A stretch of DNA of 64,000 nt from Chinchilla lanigera (GCF_000276665.1 NW_004955427.1:4841780-4905779); one strand, 5' to 3'; shown: positions 1 to 10,367, counted from the first letter of the stretch. The notes: generated by a model not told the origin, from the sequence alone. Numbers and translations: made by a program.

Positions 1-395
1 TAAAAACTAGGAGGTATGATAGACATTGTGAAGCAAGAGGAAAATGCTAAAGGGTAAAGGGCAACTGGGATGTGGAGAAAGAGAAGGGAAAGAAGTAGAA
101 ATGTTGTATGTATGTATATACAGAACAGGTAACATAATTGAACAACTGTCTTCTATTTCTTTGCTGAAAGAAACAGTTAATGAGTCCTTGACTGATCAAT
201 ATTGCATGTTTCTATTTGTTTTCCTGAGAAACCACTTTGAAGATATCAATATGTCCTACAACAAGCATTGTTAACTTCCTACCACTTTGTTTGTAACTCT
301 TTATTGTTTGTATTGTTCTTTTGCTATTTTGTAAATGGTTGTTCATTAATGTTTTCCTTTTTTTGAAATAAAAAATATGTTATAAAAATAAAATA
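1..395 (+). mobile_element. L1 3' UTR fragment, plus strand
   Basis: This matches, segment by segment, the L1 3' UTR at 55434-55790: a purine-rich run (GGGCAACTGGGATGTGG), then a stretch with AACAACTGTCTTCT, then CTGAGAAACCACTTTGAAG and an A-rich end near 370-395. The same module occurs in reverse at 10958-11260, 28245-28530 and 41855-42250. The element is cut by the left edge, so ORF2 would lie outside the window. No coding capacity is left here. Confidence 0.8.
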
Positions 396-1360
396 TTATT
401 TTGGTTTTATGGTACAATGTGAAAAAATTATTTTGTATAATATTATTTTATTATTATTTTGTATAATATGTCATAATTTGAAAAAAATCATCTTGATCAT
501 GTGTTCCTTTTCTTTTTTCATGCTGGCTATTTTCCGTGGTATACATTCATGGTCTCTCTCTTTTGGTATCTGCTTTCACAATGATGAATGAGTTTTAAGA
601 AGAAGTAGTTTTTTTCTTCATAATATAGTCAAGTTCCCTTTCTGCATTGATAAAATAAGGCCAGATATCTCACTGAAAAAACTGGAGATTAAATGAAAAT
701 ATTTAATTTTTTAAAATCTGAGTCTTGAACTATAAAACTATACGAATAAGAAATTACATAATAATAGTAGAAAAAGGCACAGTTCTTAAGACAAAAATGA
801 TAGTTATATGTCAAATATTGAAAAAATGGATGCCATCAATGTCATATATTACAACTGGATTAAAGTAAATATAACATAGATTTTCAAATTATGATTGTGG
901 ATATAATATTATTGTGGTAGTACAAGTTAAAGAGGTAGTCATAGAGATTCACTTAAATTCTTCATAAAAGTCAAAGGTTGTATATAAGCAAGCCTGGTTT
1001 TACTATCAGTGTTACTGCAGAGCACCTAAGAATAGAGCAAGAGTTATTTAGCACTGTAAGGGATGTGCATAATATTATACCATTGCTTTATATTTAGCAT
1101 AAAAGTTCAAAGATGTGTGATGTGCAGTTCAGTAGCCATTAGCCACCTTGGCAGTTTTTGTGAACTTTTACACAGAAGTCAAAGATGCAAAGAATATTTT
1201 AAAACATCTGAATTATTTTCTATTGTTTACATTGTAAATTATGACATTTTCTATGAAAAAGTGTAGGTAAATATAAAGTAATTTTATTTGTTCTTTCTTT
1301 TTTTTCAAAAGTCCAAAAAATTATAGGTATAGTTCTCTTGTAGCCCACATATTCCTAAAA
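396..1360. other. Unassigned AT-rich stretch
   Basis: I see no gene or recognisable repeat. A simple ATT/TTATT-rich patch lies at about 419-480, directly behind the L1 tail. Short open frames here are what AT-rich noise gives. Confidence 0.5.
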
Positions 1361-1364
1361 TGCC

Positions 1365-1665
1365 TCACCATTTTCTGGGGATTGGTTCTAGGACTCCACA
1401 GACACCAAAATCCAAGGATGTTCAAATCCCTTACATAAAACGGCATAGTATTTATTACATATATATCATCCTATGTTCTCTGTCATCTCTAAATTACCTG
1501 TAATAGTGAGTACAATATAAATGCTGTGAAAATGGCTACTATAATGTAACATTAAGTGGATAGTGTGCAGAAAACAAACCTCTACACGTGTGCTATCAAC
1601 ATAATTTTTCTACTGAATATCTTCCATCTTTGTCGCTTTGGAATTCTGAATAAATAATCTGTGTT
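1365..1665 (+). mobile_element. Tigger/pogo-type DNA transposon relic (non-autonomous)
   Basis: The run GGGGATTGGTTCTAGGACTC, then ACACCAAAATCCAAGGATG and a CATAGTATTT block follows the order of a common mammalian pogo-like element (MER2/Tigger type, from memory). The end near 1600-1650 (TACTGAATATCTTCCATC) fits the far side of the same consensus. It is non-coding and clearly old. The family name is uncertain. Confidence 0.55.
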
Positions 1666-2034
1666 TACAGAGGACCAACAATGTATTTCTCTTTCTTGGA
1701 TAGCAGTTCTCTGGAAAGTCAAAAGCAAATAATGAAATGTCTTTCTTTGGTCCTTGAATGGGATAGTACTTTTAGTTCTTCCAAGATAGGGCCAGAATGT
1801 CCTAGTCATAAGGAAAACACATAAGCATAGTTTGCAGGCAAAGTAAGATTTTTATATGTAAATGTTTCCAACCTTCATATTGGGTTGAATATTCAGAAAA
1901 CCATAAAAATTTCCAAGAGATTTAATATTCATTTCCAAAGCTGCAGTAGTGTGTTCATTTTTAAGTATGAGAAATCGACAAATCACTCAGTAAGGAAAGT
2001 CAAATAAACGCTCCTTAAGAAATAAAATGTCTCC
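1666..2034. other. Unassigned stretch
   Basis: No gene or repeat recognised. A 75-codon minus-strand open frame at 1582-1809 overlaps the transposon relic and has no recognisable similarity. Confidence 0.4.
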
Positions 2035-2165
2035 CTAGCTTGCTTTGCTGCCTTCTGCTCACGGTGAACTGCTTCTTCTCTGCCAAGCCACCCTGCTATG
2101 GAGCCAGCCAATTATGGACTGAAACCTCTATAAACTGTGAGCTAAATAAACCTTTCCTCCTTCAA
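2035..2165 (+). mobile_element. MaLR LTR, 3' part only, plus strand
   Basis: The phrase TATGGACTGAAACCTCTATA, followed by AAACTGTGAGCTAAATAAACC, is the R/polyadenylation part of an ERVL-MaLR LTR. The same phrase is seen in the fuller LTRs at 35906-36256 and 38490-38944. The 5' half is missing. A SINE sits immediately behind it. Confidence 0.65.
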
Positions 2166-2176
2166 AAAAAGAGAAA

Positions 2177-2341
2177 TAGCTGGGCGTGGTGGGGCACACC
2201 TGTAATCCCAGCATTCTGGAGGCTGAGGCAGGATCATGGCAAGTTTGGGATCAGCCTGGACTACAAAATGAGCCGAAGACCAGCCCAAACTGCATAGCAA
2301 GACCCTGTTTCAAAAACAAGACAAAAAAAAAAGAAACAAAA
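2177..2341 (+). mobile_element. B1-like (7SL-derived) composite SINE, plus strand
   Basis: It starts TAGCTGGGCGTGGTGGGGCA, has CCTGTAATCCCAGCATTC and GAGGCTGAGGCAGGATC, and ends in CAAGACCCTGTTTC plus an A-rich tail. The internal repeat of 'CTACAAAATGAG...AACTGCATAG' gives the longer, dimer-like right part seen in the other copies of this window. It is a non-coding retroposon that depends on L1 for movement. Confidence 0.85.
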
Positions 2342-2838
2342 TTTCTTCATTCACAAATATTCAATAGAACATTCTACCTATACAGCTAGAAATTACATCA
2401 AATGTGTCAACACATTAACTGTAACATAAATTGGATGAATTTACAAAGCAACTAGTAAAGACCAAGCTCCAGGCCTTTTCCCAGGCAGATGCTCATTCCT
2501 AGGCTACAGACAATGCATTATGATTCTGTAGCCATGCCATTATATTGTATTTCCTACCTAAAAAAAGGACTCCTCATTGGAATTTTATAAATCTAAGGCT
2601 CCACAACCCTACACCAGCCCCTGAGCCCAGAAAACATGTTTATACTTATCTCACTCATCCAGATTTAGCCACAGATACTCACTGAACTCTTGATTTCTGC
2701 GCAGCAATCTGGAAAGACATAATGAGGAAGTAACCCCCAACCTTGCCACAGACTGGAGAAAACAAGCTATAGACATGTTGTCATGTGTAAAAATGTTTTA
2801 ACGAAGTAAGTAAGTAAAGATATTTGAACAGAGAAAAG
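2342..2838. other. Unassigned stretch
   Basis: No gene or repeat recognised. Base composition is slightly richer in C near 2590-2640 than its surroundings. Confidence 0.4.
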
Positions 2839-2922
2839 CTATAATAAAAGATCTGTTTGCACCATAAACAGGATCTTCTTTTTTCCTGATTCCTTGGGTT
2901 TAGGAAATTCCATCTGGCTGTC
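2839..2922 (-). repeat. 84-bp inverted copy of 5246-5329
   Basis: Read on the minus strand, this stretch gives GACAGCCAGATGGAATTTCC, then CCAAGGAATCAGG and GATCCTGTTTATGGTG. That is almost the same as the plus strand at 5246-5329, with roughly nine matches in ten by eye. It is the outermost piece of the scrambled inverted mosaic described in the findings. Confidence 0.8.
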
Positions 2923-3451
2923 AAGATATAACACACAGATGAGTTAGTGCGTTAATTTATCATCACTGACCAGATGTTAACCTGAGAAATGAATATTCTG
3001 AGAGCTTCCCATTCCTTATTTCTTTATATAAAAAAACACACATGCCTATCCACATACTCTACAAAGTGTAAATTATTCATCTTATTATGGGCTGTGGATG
3101 CTTTTATGTTCTTTGTACTACATTAATGTAGGAAATAGTTTACTTACTTAGATTATGAGTAAGTTAGCTAGCTAATACAAAGGGAGGAGATAGAGTGGGG
3201 TGAGCAGCATACTGATTGATTCAAATTAAGAATAGACAGCCAGGACTTTGACTAGGAATAAACATTCCTCAGGTAACATGAAATACAATCCATCCCCGAG
3301 TAAAAGTTGGTTCAGTCTTCTTACTAAGTTCATAACTATGGAGGAAATCGTAATGCAAATTAACCAGTTCCTTCTGAGATTCCAGTCTCCTATAAACCCT
3401 GCACGTCAAAGTATAAGATTAGAAACCTGACTCTCAACTGGTGATGTTTAA
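2923..3451. other. Unassigned stretch inside the mosaic region
   Basis: It lies between two inverted-copy blocks. I could not match it to the corresponding part of the right side (4513-5245) or to any repeat family. Confidence 0.4.
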
Positions 3452-3721
3452 ATCCACAGAGATACCTGTGATAGGTGACCACTAAATAATTGGCACTTTC
3501 TATGTTTTCAAAATTTATTTTTATTTTAAAGAAAATAATAAAACAATAAAAAAGTACAGAATTTCAAAATGATGATGGGATATTAACAATGGGTATTATA
3601 TTGCATATTGTTATCTTCAAAATGGTTCTTCAGACTTCCATATATAAACATGTAAGATTAGACACATAGTATAAATACTAACTGTTCTCTTCAGGGAACT
3701 AATAAAAATTAGTAGTAAAAT
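3452..3721 (-). repeat. Left arm of a ~270-bp inverted repeat (L1 3' UTR plus host flank)
   Basis: Its reverse complement matches 4244-4512 over about 270 bases at roughly 93% by eye. The match covers the L1 3' UTR and poly-A region. It also covers about 45 bases of non-L1 flank beyond the tail (GTGGTCACCTATCACAGGTA on the right arm). Because the flank is shared, this is a duplication made after the L1 had inserted, not two independent L1 insertions. Confidence 0.9.
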
Positions 3722-3737
3722 AATAAAACCTCGAGTT

Positions 3738-3813
3738 AAGATTTCCATTTCCCAAGTGTTCATTAGTTAGGCAGGATGCAGTTAGTCTCAGCTTACCCAC
3801 AGTTTGTTTATCT
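3738..3813 (-). repeat. Inverted fragment of the ERV-type LTR found at 5817-5892
   Basis: The reverse complement reads GAGACTAACTGCATCCTGCC, then TAACTAATG and GGGAAATGGAAATCTT. The plus strand at 5817-5892 has the same run with only a few changes. It is fused on one side to an L1 fragment and on the other to a mariner fragment. Neither fusion exists in the source copies. Confidence 0.85.
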
Positions 3814-3880
3814 ACACACTCCTATTCATCACCTTCAAAATATTCTCTCTCAGTTTGCACATATTTATCCCATTGTTCTT
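3814..3880 (-). repeat. Inverted fragment of the mariner-like relic at 5374-5440
   Basis: The stretch ATTCATCACCTTCAAAATAT, followed by CTCAGTTTGCACATATTTATCC, is the reverse complement of 5374-5440 with about four changes in 67 bases. It stops exactly where the plus-strand L1 begins at 3881. Confidence 0.85.
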
Positions 3881-4466
3881 GGAAATAACCCAAATGCCCA
3901 TCAACAAAGGAACAGAAAAAAAAGATGTGGTATTTGTATACAATGGAGTATTGCTCAGCTATAAGAAATGATTAACTCGAGGTTTTTATAGGTAAATAGA
4001 TGCAACTAGAAACCATACTCATAAGTGAAATAGATCAGACCCATGTGTATAAACATCATATTGTTTCCATAGTGGAAAAAACTGAAAGATTAAATAAAAT
4101 CTGAAAGGTACAATAGATATTGTGAAAGGGAAAGAAACCGCCCAATAATGAAAGAGTAACTGGGATGGGAGAAAGGAGAAAAGAAGGAATAAATATATAT
4201 ATAATTTATGTCTATCATATATATATATAAGATAGCTAAGACAATTTTACCACTAATTTTTATTAGTTCACTGAAGAGAACAGTTAGTGTTTATATTATG
4301 TATCTAATCTTACATGTTTATATATGGAAATCTGAGGAACTATTTTGAAGATAATATGCAATATAATAACCATTATTAATATCCCATCATCATTTTGAAA
4401 TTCTATACTGTTTTTATTGTTTTATTATTTTCTTTAAAATAAAAATAAATTTTAAAAACATAGAAA
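3881..4466 (+). mobile_element. 5'-truncated L1: end of ORF2 plus 3' UTR
   Basis: It starts in the ORF2 C-terminal region (AACCCAAATGCCCATCAAC), with the usual AATGGAGTATTGCTCAGCTA block at 3941-3961. It then passes into the 3' UTR and an A-rich end near 4430-4466. The normal AAACTTGAGG motif of other copies is changed to TTAACTCGAGG at 3972-3982. That private variant reappears inverted at 3729-3739 and marks this copy as a source of the mosaic. The ORF is broken and non-functional. Confidence 0.85.
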
Positions 4467-4512
4467 GTGCCATTTATTTAGTGGTCACCTATCACAGGTA
4501 TCTCTGTGGATC
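4244..4512 (+). repeat. Right arm of the ~270-bp inverted repeat
   Basis: This is the partner of 3452-3721. The arms are separated by about 520 bases, so single strands could fold back into a long hairpin. It contains the L1 3' UTR end and about 45 bases of flank. The next bases, from 4515, belong to an L1 fragment in the opposite direction. Confidence 0.9.
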
Positions 4513-4514
4513 AT

Positions 4515-4797
4515 TTTGACAAATTGTGCTGCTATAAACATGGGTGAACACATATCACTGTGATATGATGTTTTCAATTCTTCTGAGAAAATACCCAGAA
4601 GGGGAATACCTGGGTTTAATGGGACCCCAAATCCTAGTTTTTCTGAGGAATCTCCACACTGATTTCCACACTGGTTGCATCAGTCTACATTCCCACCAAC
4701 TCTGGAAAAAGGGTTATCCATGATGTTTCCCCACAATGTTAAAAATTGATGAGGTTTTTATCTCAGTGTTCAGCAAATTATGGCTATCCTTCCACTT
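4515..4797 (-). mobile_element. L1 ORF2 fragment, minus strand
   Basis: GACAAATTGTGCTGCTATAA, ATATCACTGTGATATGATG and CCCAGAAGGGGAATACCTGG line up with the antisense ORF2 stretch at 42475-42600 of the longer L1. It is internal only, with neither UTR attached, and is broken by substitutions. Confidence 0.8.
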
Positions 4798-5117
4798 GTT
4801 TACAAGGGGTGATCACACAGTGAATATTTAAACTTTTAGAAATTTGTTACAGTCATTTTCCAAGACTGATAAGTGTGTTCTGAGTGGGAAAGAGTATACT
4901 GAGTTTAATGTTAATGTGCTTTTGGCTGTAGTAATTATTAACTCTGTTTGCTGTATGTTTGGGCCACCCTTCATTGATTCATATTTATGAACAATTTCTG
5001 TCTTCTTCTACTATTCACCAGGTTTGGCAGTGTGCAACTTCTGCCTGCTCATCAAAGTCAAAATGATCATGAAAGTTAAATGTATCAGGTAGATTCAGGA
5101 CATTAAACTAGCCACCA

Positions 5118-5245
5118 TAATACTATATTATTATAGTATTATCTATTAGTATTATAGTATATTATTATATATTATATTAGTATTATAGTACATTATCATA
5201 GTATTATATATTGGTATTATAGTATATTTTTATAGTATTATTATA
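5118..5245. repeat. TATTATAGTATTAT-type AT minisatellite
   Basis: About 130 bases consist of variants of TATTATAGTA in loose tandem order. Such tracts are replication-slippage prone and can extrude as cruciforms. It lies inside the mariner relic. Confidence 0.85.
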
Positions 5246-5329
5246 GACAGCCAGATTGAATTTCTTAAACACCAAGGAATCAGGAAAAAAAAAGATCCTG
5301 TTTATGGTGTGAACAGATTTTTATTATAG
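5246..5329 (+). repeat. 84-bp segment, partner of 2839-2922
   Basis: GACAGCCAGATTGAATTTCT, continuing with CACCAAGGAATCAGG and GATCCTGTTTATGGTG, recurs inverted about 2.4 kb upstream. No family recognised. Confidence 0.8.
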
Positions 5330-5675
5330 TATAATATGGAAAGAGGACTTCCAGAACTGCTTCTGAGTGTCACAAGAACAATGGGATAAATATGTACAAA
5401 CTGAGAGGGAATATTTTGAAGGTGATGAATGGGAGTGTGTCTTACTGGAATAAACTACTAAAATTTAAACATTCACTGTATAGTTGATCACTGTATGTGT
5501 ATGTAAATATAGCCTGTAAGGAAAGAATTTTTATTTTTTTACTTTGAAATGGTTGAGTCAACCCATGTGAAAGCTTTGAAATTCAAATGTCATGGTTCAT
5601 AGATACAGTTTTTTATCATAACCATGTTCACCCATGATGTATACTCTTCAGCTTCTAGTAGTGGAGTTGTGCAGT

Positions 5676-6075
5676 TGTGGCTCTGACAGGGCTAAAGTGA
5701 CTCCATTTTGTTTCTAGCCGCCATCCTAGTAGTTTAAACGAACTCACTCCTCACTCCTCCCTTTAACTAACCATAAACCCATAAAAGGAGGAAAAAGTCC
5801 CTATCTAGAGGAACCAATAGATAAACAAACGGGGTAAGTTGAGACTAACTGCATCCTGCCTAACTGATGTACACCTGGGAAATGGAAATCTTGTGGCTTT
5901 CTTGTGAAAACCCCTGGAATATAGTTGCTATGGTGATTAGAAACTTGTTAATGTGTAAAAACCAGGAGAAAAAAGCCTTGGTCCTCAATGTTTGGGCAGT
6001 AGCTGATCACTATCCCTCCAGCTGAAATAAAGCTTGGCTGTACGTTCTCAGCCTCCACGAGTGTTTCTCACATCA
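5676..6075 (+). mobile_element. Solo LTR, probably class I ERV-type
   Basis: A 400-base unit begins TGTGGCTCTGACAG and ends CTCACATCA. It is flanked by GCAGT (5671-5675) and GCAAT (6076-6080), a target duplication with one mismatch. It carries TAAAGTGACTCCATTTTG near the 5' end and an AATAAAGCTTGG polyadenylation signal near 6024-6035. That layout (TG...CA ends, late AATAAA, GT-rich R/U5) fits an ERV LTR. No internal retroviral sequence is present, so it is most likely a solo LTR left by recombination. Confidence 0.65.
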
Positions 6076-8210
6076 GCAATTACAGCAAGAACTCTATAGT
6101 TCATGTACCCTAAAATATTTCCTATTTGTTCCTTTAACGAAAATATTTGCAAGTCCCTCCTCCTCCCCTTGCTTTATGTAGCCACAGGGGTGGTTACTCT
6201 TGGGTGAGTCATTTCTCTGCTACTGCAACAAATTCTGAAAGTGTAAAAGGCCAGAAGCCAAGCTGGGAGCAAGTAGTTACTTTAAAAGGTTACAGGGGTA
6301 TCTATCTCTTGCGCTAATACAATGCTAATTTAGACATTGCACCTGTTAAATTATACTAGCTCAAACTAGCTATTGATAAATAAAATATTGTCAAATTGAA
6401 AATAAACTTATTTTTACAGTTCTTCCAAAATATTTTATGAACAGGGAATTTAGAATACTAGAAAAACAATAATCATTCATAAGATCTCTTCCACCAAGAA
6501 AAATTTGGATTATTCTAGCTATGTTTAAAATCTCAGCACTGTTTTACAATAATACTGTTCCTAGAGTGCTTTACTGAATGGAAGTAGATGGAATTATAAT
6601 AGACTGCTTTTATTTTTACTATTTTGAGCAGCTAGTGACTATATAGATGCTGTTTCATCAATTGTTTAAGAGCTGTACATGATCATGTTGAAAGGTGAAG
6701 ACTACCATAAGTCATTTGAAATACTGAGTATTATGGTGACTTTGAGAATTGCATTTGTAAGTTTCTCCCCTATGCCTCAAGAAACATCTAACTGCTTCAT
6801 TATTTCCCACCTAATTATTATTCTCTCTTGTTCCTTCCATCAATTCTAGCCCAGAAGTTTTTCCTATAATAGAATCTGCTTTTGTCACTATTTTCTCTTG
6901 AAAATCAGATTCAGTTCTCTCTCTCTCCCCTTTTTTTTAAGCCTAATTGGTGTTTGGCAGGCTAATTGCAGTATTTTTTCATTAATTCTTAGGGAGCACA
7001 TGAGCGTGAAAGGGAATTTTCATTGTTGCTTTAATGTTGAATAATATGCAAACATCTAATAAGCAATGTCCATTTTAAGAATATTTTTCAAAGTCCTCAT
7101 TAGCTCATTGGAACATTGACCAAAAAAACTCCATCACATCCAAAGGAAAATTTTGGATTTCAAGTCTCAAGATCTGAAGAAGTTAATTAAAAACAGAACT
7201 TTCATTGAAAAAATAAAAAAATGAAGGAATAATTAGGTTGCCTAAGCAGAAGTCTGTTAAGGATTGCGTTAAAAAGTGTTCAAGTGATTTAGAAAATCCT
7301 GATGAACAATGAGACTGCTTTATTAACTTGTCTTTTGAGGCTAACTCTTTTAATAAAGTAATGTGGAAATTTGAGATTAACTATTTCATAATTGTGTTTG
7401 CCTTATAATTAGCCTACATTTTTACCTGCTCCCTTCCTCAATCTATACTTTCTTCTCCCCAGAGTTACATGTACACAATACCTATGCAAACATCATCCAG
7501 AATTGCTCTAGGGCCTAAAGGACATTCTGCTTGTTGGGGGAAAAAAATCTACCAACCTCAAATAGGAGAGAAACTTCATAGTCTTAATGAGATTAACAAT
7601 GATTCAGTCATTAACTTACAGAGATCCCTGTTTGGGTCAACTGGTACTATTTTAAAAATTCTGTCAGAAGCTATTAAGTTTCTTGTCAATGTCTGAGAGA
7701 AGAACTTTCCAAGAAAGAATTTCTGAAGTGAGATTGTGAGTATTCTGTGGAAAGCAAAGGGAGAAGAACAGAGGGTCAATAGATCAACTTATGTACGGCT
7801 ATAGGCAATAATAAGGACAATTAAGAACTATTAAGTTTTAGTATTTTACTTAATTTATAAGTGTTAGCAGAAGATATGAGACTCTTGGGTTGGAGGAAAT
7901 GGATTTTATTACTCTCAGCAAAGGTAGCAACACAAACTTAATCATCGTACCTCTCTATGGCCCTTAAGCTTCACGGAGACAATGAAAAGTAGTTTAGGTG
8001 AATACAACATTCACAGTCACACGGTGATTACAACAGAGAAATTCAGAATTTCAGAAGTCCTTATATTAGTCAAGGTTCTCCAGAGAAATATGCATCTATG
8101 TGTATATGAAGTCATAGGATATGTACAGATATGTGTACATGTTTAACATATGTATGATTTTACAACAGGCATGTGAACCTGTTTCGAATTACCATAAATA
8201 ACTTGTTTAT
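6076..8210. other. Unassigned AT-rich stretch
   Basis: About 2.1 kb with no gene, exon or repeat that I recognise. Overlapping opposite frames at 7469-7779 have no domain or family look. A faint MIR-like run (ACCTCTCTATGGCCC) sits near 7949. Confidence 0.4.
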
Positions 8211-8214
8211 AACT

Positions 8215-8362
8215 GATTTAATGATGCCTTTTCCTATTTTTCTCTTGGACTGAGTTTGTTGCGAGGACTTTGCCAGTTTTATGGGGATCCTGTGTCCAGG
8301 TGATGTTGGCCTTGTACCTGTTAAAAAATTCCACACTTGTTTCTCCTCATACAAATATTTCC
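8215..8362 (-). mobile_element. Ancient L1 ORF2 fragment, minus strand
   Basis: GTGATGTTGGCCTTGTACCT and the following CCACACTTGTTTCTCCTCAT follow the antisense of the L1 reverse transcriptase region (compare the usual 'GTGATGCTGGCCTCATAGAATG' wording of mammalian L1). It is short and diverged. Confidence 0.45.
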
Positions 8363-8684
8363 AGTTATCATTTAATATTAATATATGCTAACATGCATCC
8401 ACATATTCTCTTTGAATGCCCTGTTGACTTATTACTATTTTTTAGCACTTTTATCTGTTGTCCAGAATGTGCTGTGTTTTATACTTGTATAGAAAATCTT
8501 ATAAAATATCAGGTGGGCATCTATACCTTATATTATGCCATCTTCTCTTTGTAGAGAATAAAAGGGCAGTAGAATTTGGACTCTTTTTCTAATAGTTTTT
8601 TTTTGTGGGAAGACAGAATAATATGGGAGATATTTTGTTTTTACATTTCTTGTGCTTTATTTTTGGTCAAAAATGTTACCAGAA

Positions 8685-8831
8685 GCCAACCATAGTGGAG
8701 CAAGCCCATGCCAACACTCGGGAGGCTGAGGTAAGAGGATCGTTGTGAGTTTGAGACCAGCCTGGCCTACAAAGTGAGCTCAAGGCCAGCCTGAACTGCA
8801 TAGCAATACCCCGTTTCAAAAAGACCAAAAG
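8685..8831 (+). mobile_element. B1-like SINE with perfect target duplication
   Basis: It has ACTCGGGAGGCTGAGGTAAG and GAGACCAGCCTGGCCTAC, with the right part GAACTGCATAGCAATACC. It is flanked by AAAATGTTACCAGAA at 8670-8684 and 8832-8846, an exact 15-base duplication. That fixes both ends and shows L1-type integration. The 5' head (box A) is eroded. Confidence 0.9.
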
Positions 8832-8846
8832 AAAATGTTACCAGAA

Positions 8847-10083
8847 AGTCACAAATTTATTACAGATTGTTGAGATTAATATTAAGAATGAGAGAAGAAT
8901 TTCTTACCTGGCAATATTTGGGCTGAGGTGAGTTGGGAGGAGCTTTGAGTGGGTGTCAATATGAGGTGAGGTATGAAGAATACTGCATAAGGAAATGATT
9001 GGTCCCATGTGTGAAGCAGGATCACTGTCCACTAGCTGATGGGGCAAATAGTCTGATGCGGCAGAACATTCCCCCACACAGGTCTCATCATGTGGGTTAG
9101 GCAGCAAGGGACAGCACAAGGCTACGACTTAGATAGTCATCTTCTAAGACTCAAGAAAATGACTAGATCGGGGCAGATGTAGTCTTGCCCACAAAAGACC
9201 TCACCAAGGGATTTATGCTCTGTAGCTGCAGGGTCAGCAGACTAAAGACCTGAAGTGCTCTGCGCTTCTGAGGAAGTGACTGAAATGGCTCTCCCTCTTT
9301 GCTGATGCACTAATAACAACTCCTTTGACAGATATTCAGACTAAAGAAAAGAGGAAGAAATTGGTTGATCTCAGGCCACCAGAACTGTCCTGCACCAGTT
9401 TTCTAGGCATGATAATTTACTTTATGAGCACCATACAAAGTAAAAGAGTAAGGTAGTTCAGACAAACAAGTAAAAAGCACAGTGGCTAAAAATACAAAAT
9501 GTGTTGGCCAAAATTGTATGAGATATGGCTAAGGCCAAAATGCTAAAAATACCAAAATACACTTGCTTTGGAGGTTAAGAATACTGAACATTATTAGGAA
9601 GCCATTCATTATTTTAAGCATGTTATAATCAGATTATATTTATAAAATTAGTCTATCATGGAAAATAAATTTGTTAAAGAATAAGACTAAAGACAAAAAT
9701 ATGTATTTGCAGTTAATTTAAGAATTTCTTTAAGAGCAGGAAAATTTATTGGAGAATAGGAATGAGGAAGGGGAACTGGAACAGCTCCTGAGAGGAATGG
9801 GTTGCCTTAATTCAAGAGTTTGGGGACTTAAAATAGTAATGAGGGACTGGATTTGTAGAGAAATACGTGGTCTTCTCATGTATTCAATATGAAAAGGAAT
9901 GATATGTAAATTAAGAGGGAAAGCTAAATGGCAAGGTCTTTCCTTTGAAATACTTCTGAAAAGTTGTTGACGACATCTGCTAAATAAAGCAGGGAAAATA
10001 GAGGAAGATTTGCTCAAAATAAAGAAATCAATGTACTTATGGACATACTAAAATCCACACGAATATTTCAGCTGGAAGTTAAC
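8847..10083. other. Unassigned stretch
   Basis: No recognisable gene or repeat. The 9000-9300 part is somewhat richer in GC and in short open frames than its neighbours, without an identifiable product. Confidence 0.4.
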
Positions 10084-10169
10084 TTTTTCTGGAGTTCCTC
10101 TGCTGACCTCCTAATCTAAATGAGGATTTTTCTGGAGTTCCTCTGCTGACCTCCTAATCTAAACAAGGA
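10084..10169. repeat. 43-bp tandem duplication
   Basis: TTTTTCTGGAGTTCCTCTGC and the following TGACCTCCTAATCTAAATGAGGA (10084-10126) recur at 10127-10169 with two changes (TGAGGA to CAAGGA). The near identity suggests a recent duplication. Confidence 0.95.
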
Positions 10170-10367
10170 TTTTTATGATATAATTTGTAGGCTGAAAGTG
10201 TATGTCTGTTGGCACACCCGAGAAATCCTATCTGCATAATTTATTCTGAAATACTACCCAACCAGTTATTCTTTCTAGAGAGGTGATTATCATCTTTTCA
10301 TTTGCTATAAATCATTATCCAAGTAACCAACAGGTTTTACTTATAGTGATAATATTGGATTTGAAAA

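Larger units (their letters stand above)
4800..5505 (+). mobile_element. Mariner-like DNA transposon relic with terminal inverted repeats
   Basis: The left end (GGGGTGATCACACAGTGAAT at 4806-4825, continuing with TTTAAACTTTTAG) is inverted at the right end (about 5447-5500, read in reverse GTGATCAACTATACAGTGAA). Just inside the right end, 5379-5435 translates as QWDKYVQTEREYFEGDE. That has the look of the last residues of a Tc1/mariner transposase (W...V...YFEGD pattern). Most of the transposase gene is missing. The interior holds an AT minisatellite (5118-5245) and an 84-bp segment also found inverted at 2839-2922. The element is dead; the family name is an inference. Confidence 0.6.

Noticed and set aside
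5118..5245. Possible CRISPR-like or regular spaced array
   Set aside because: Units are irregular AT slippage repeats without unique spacers, and this is a mammalian genome.
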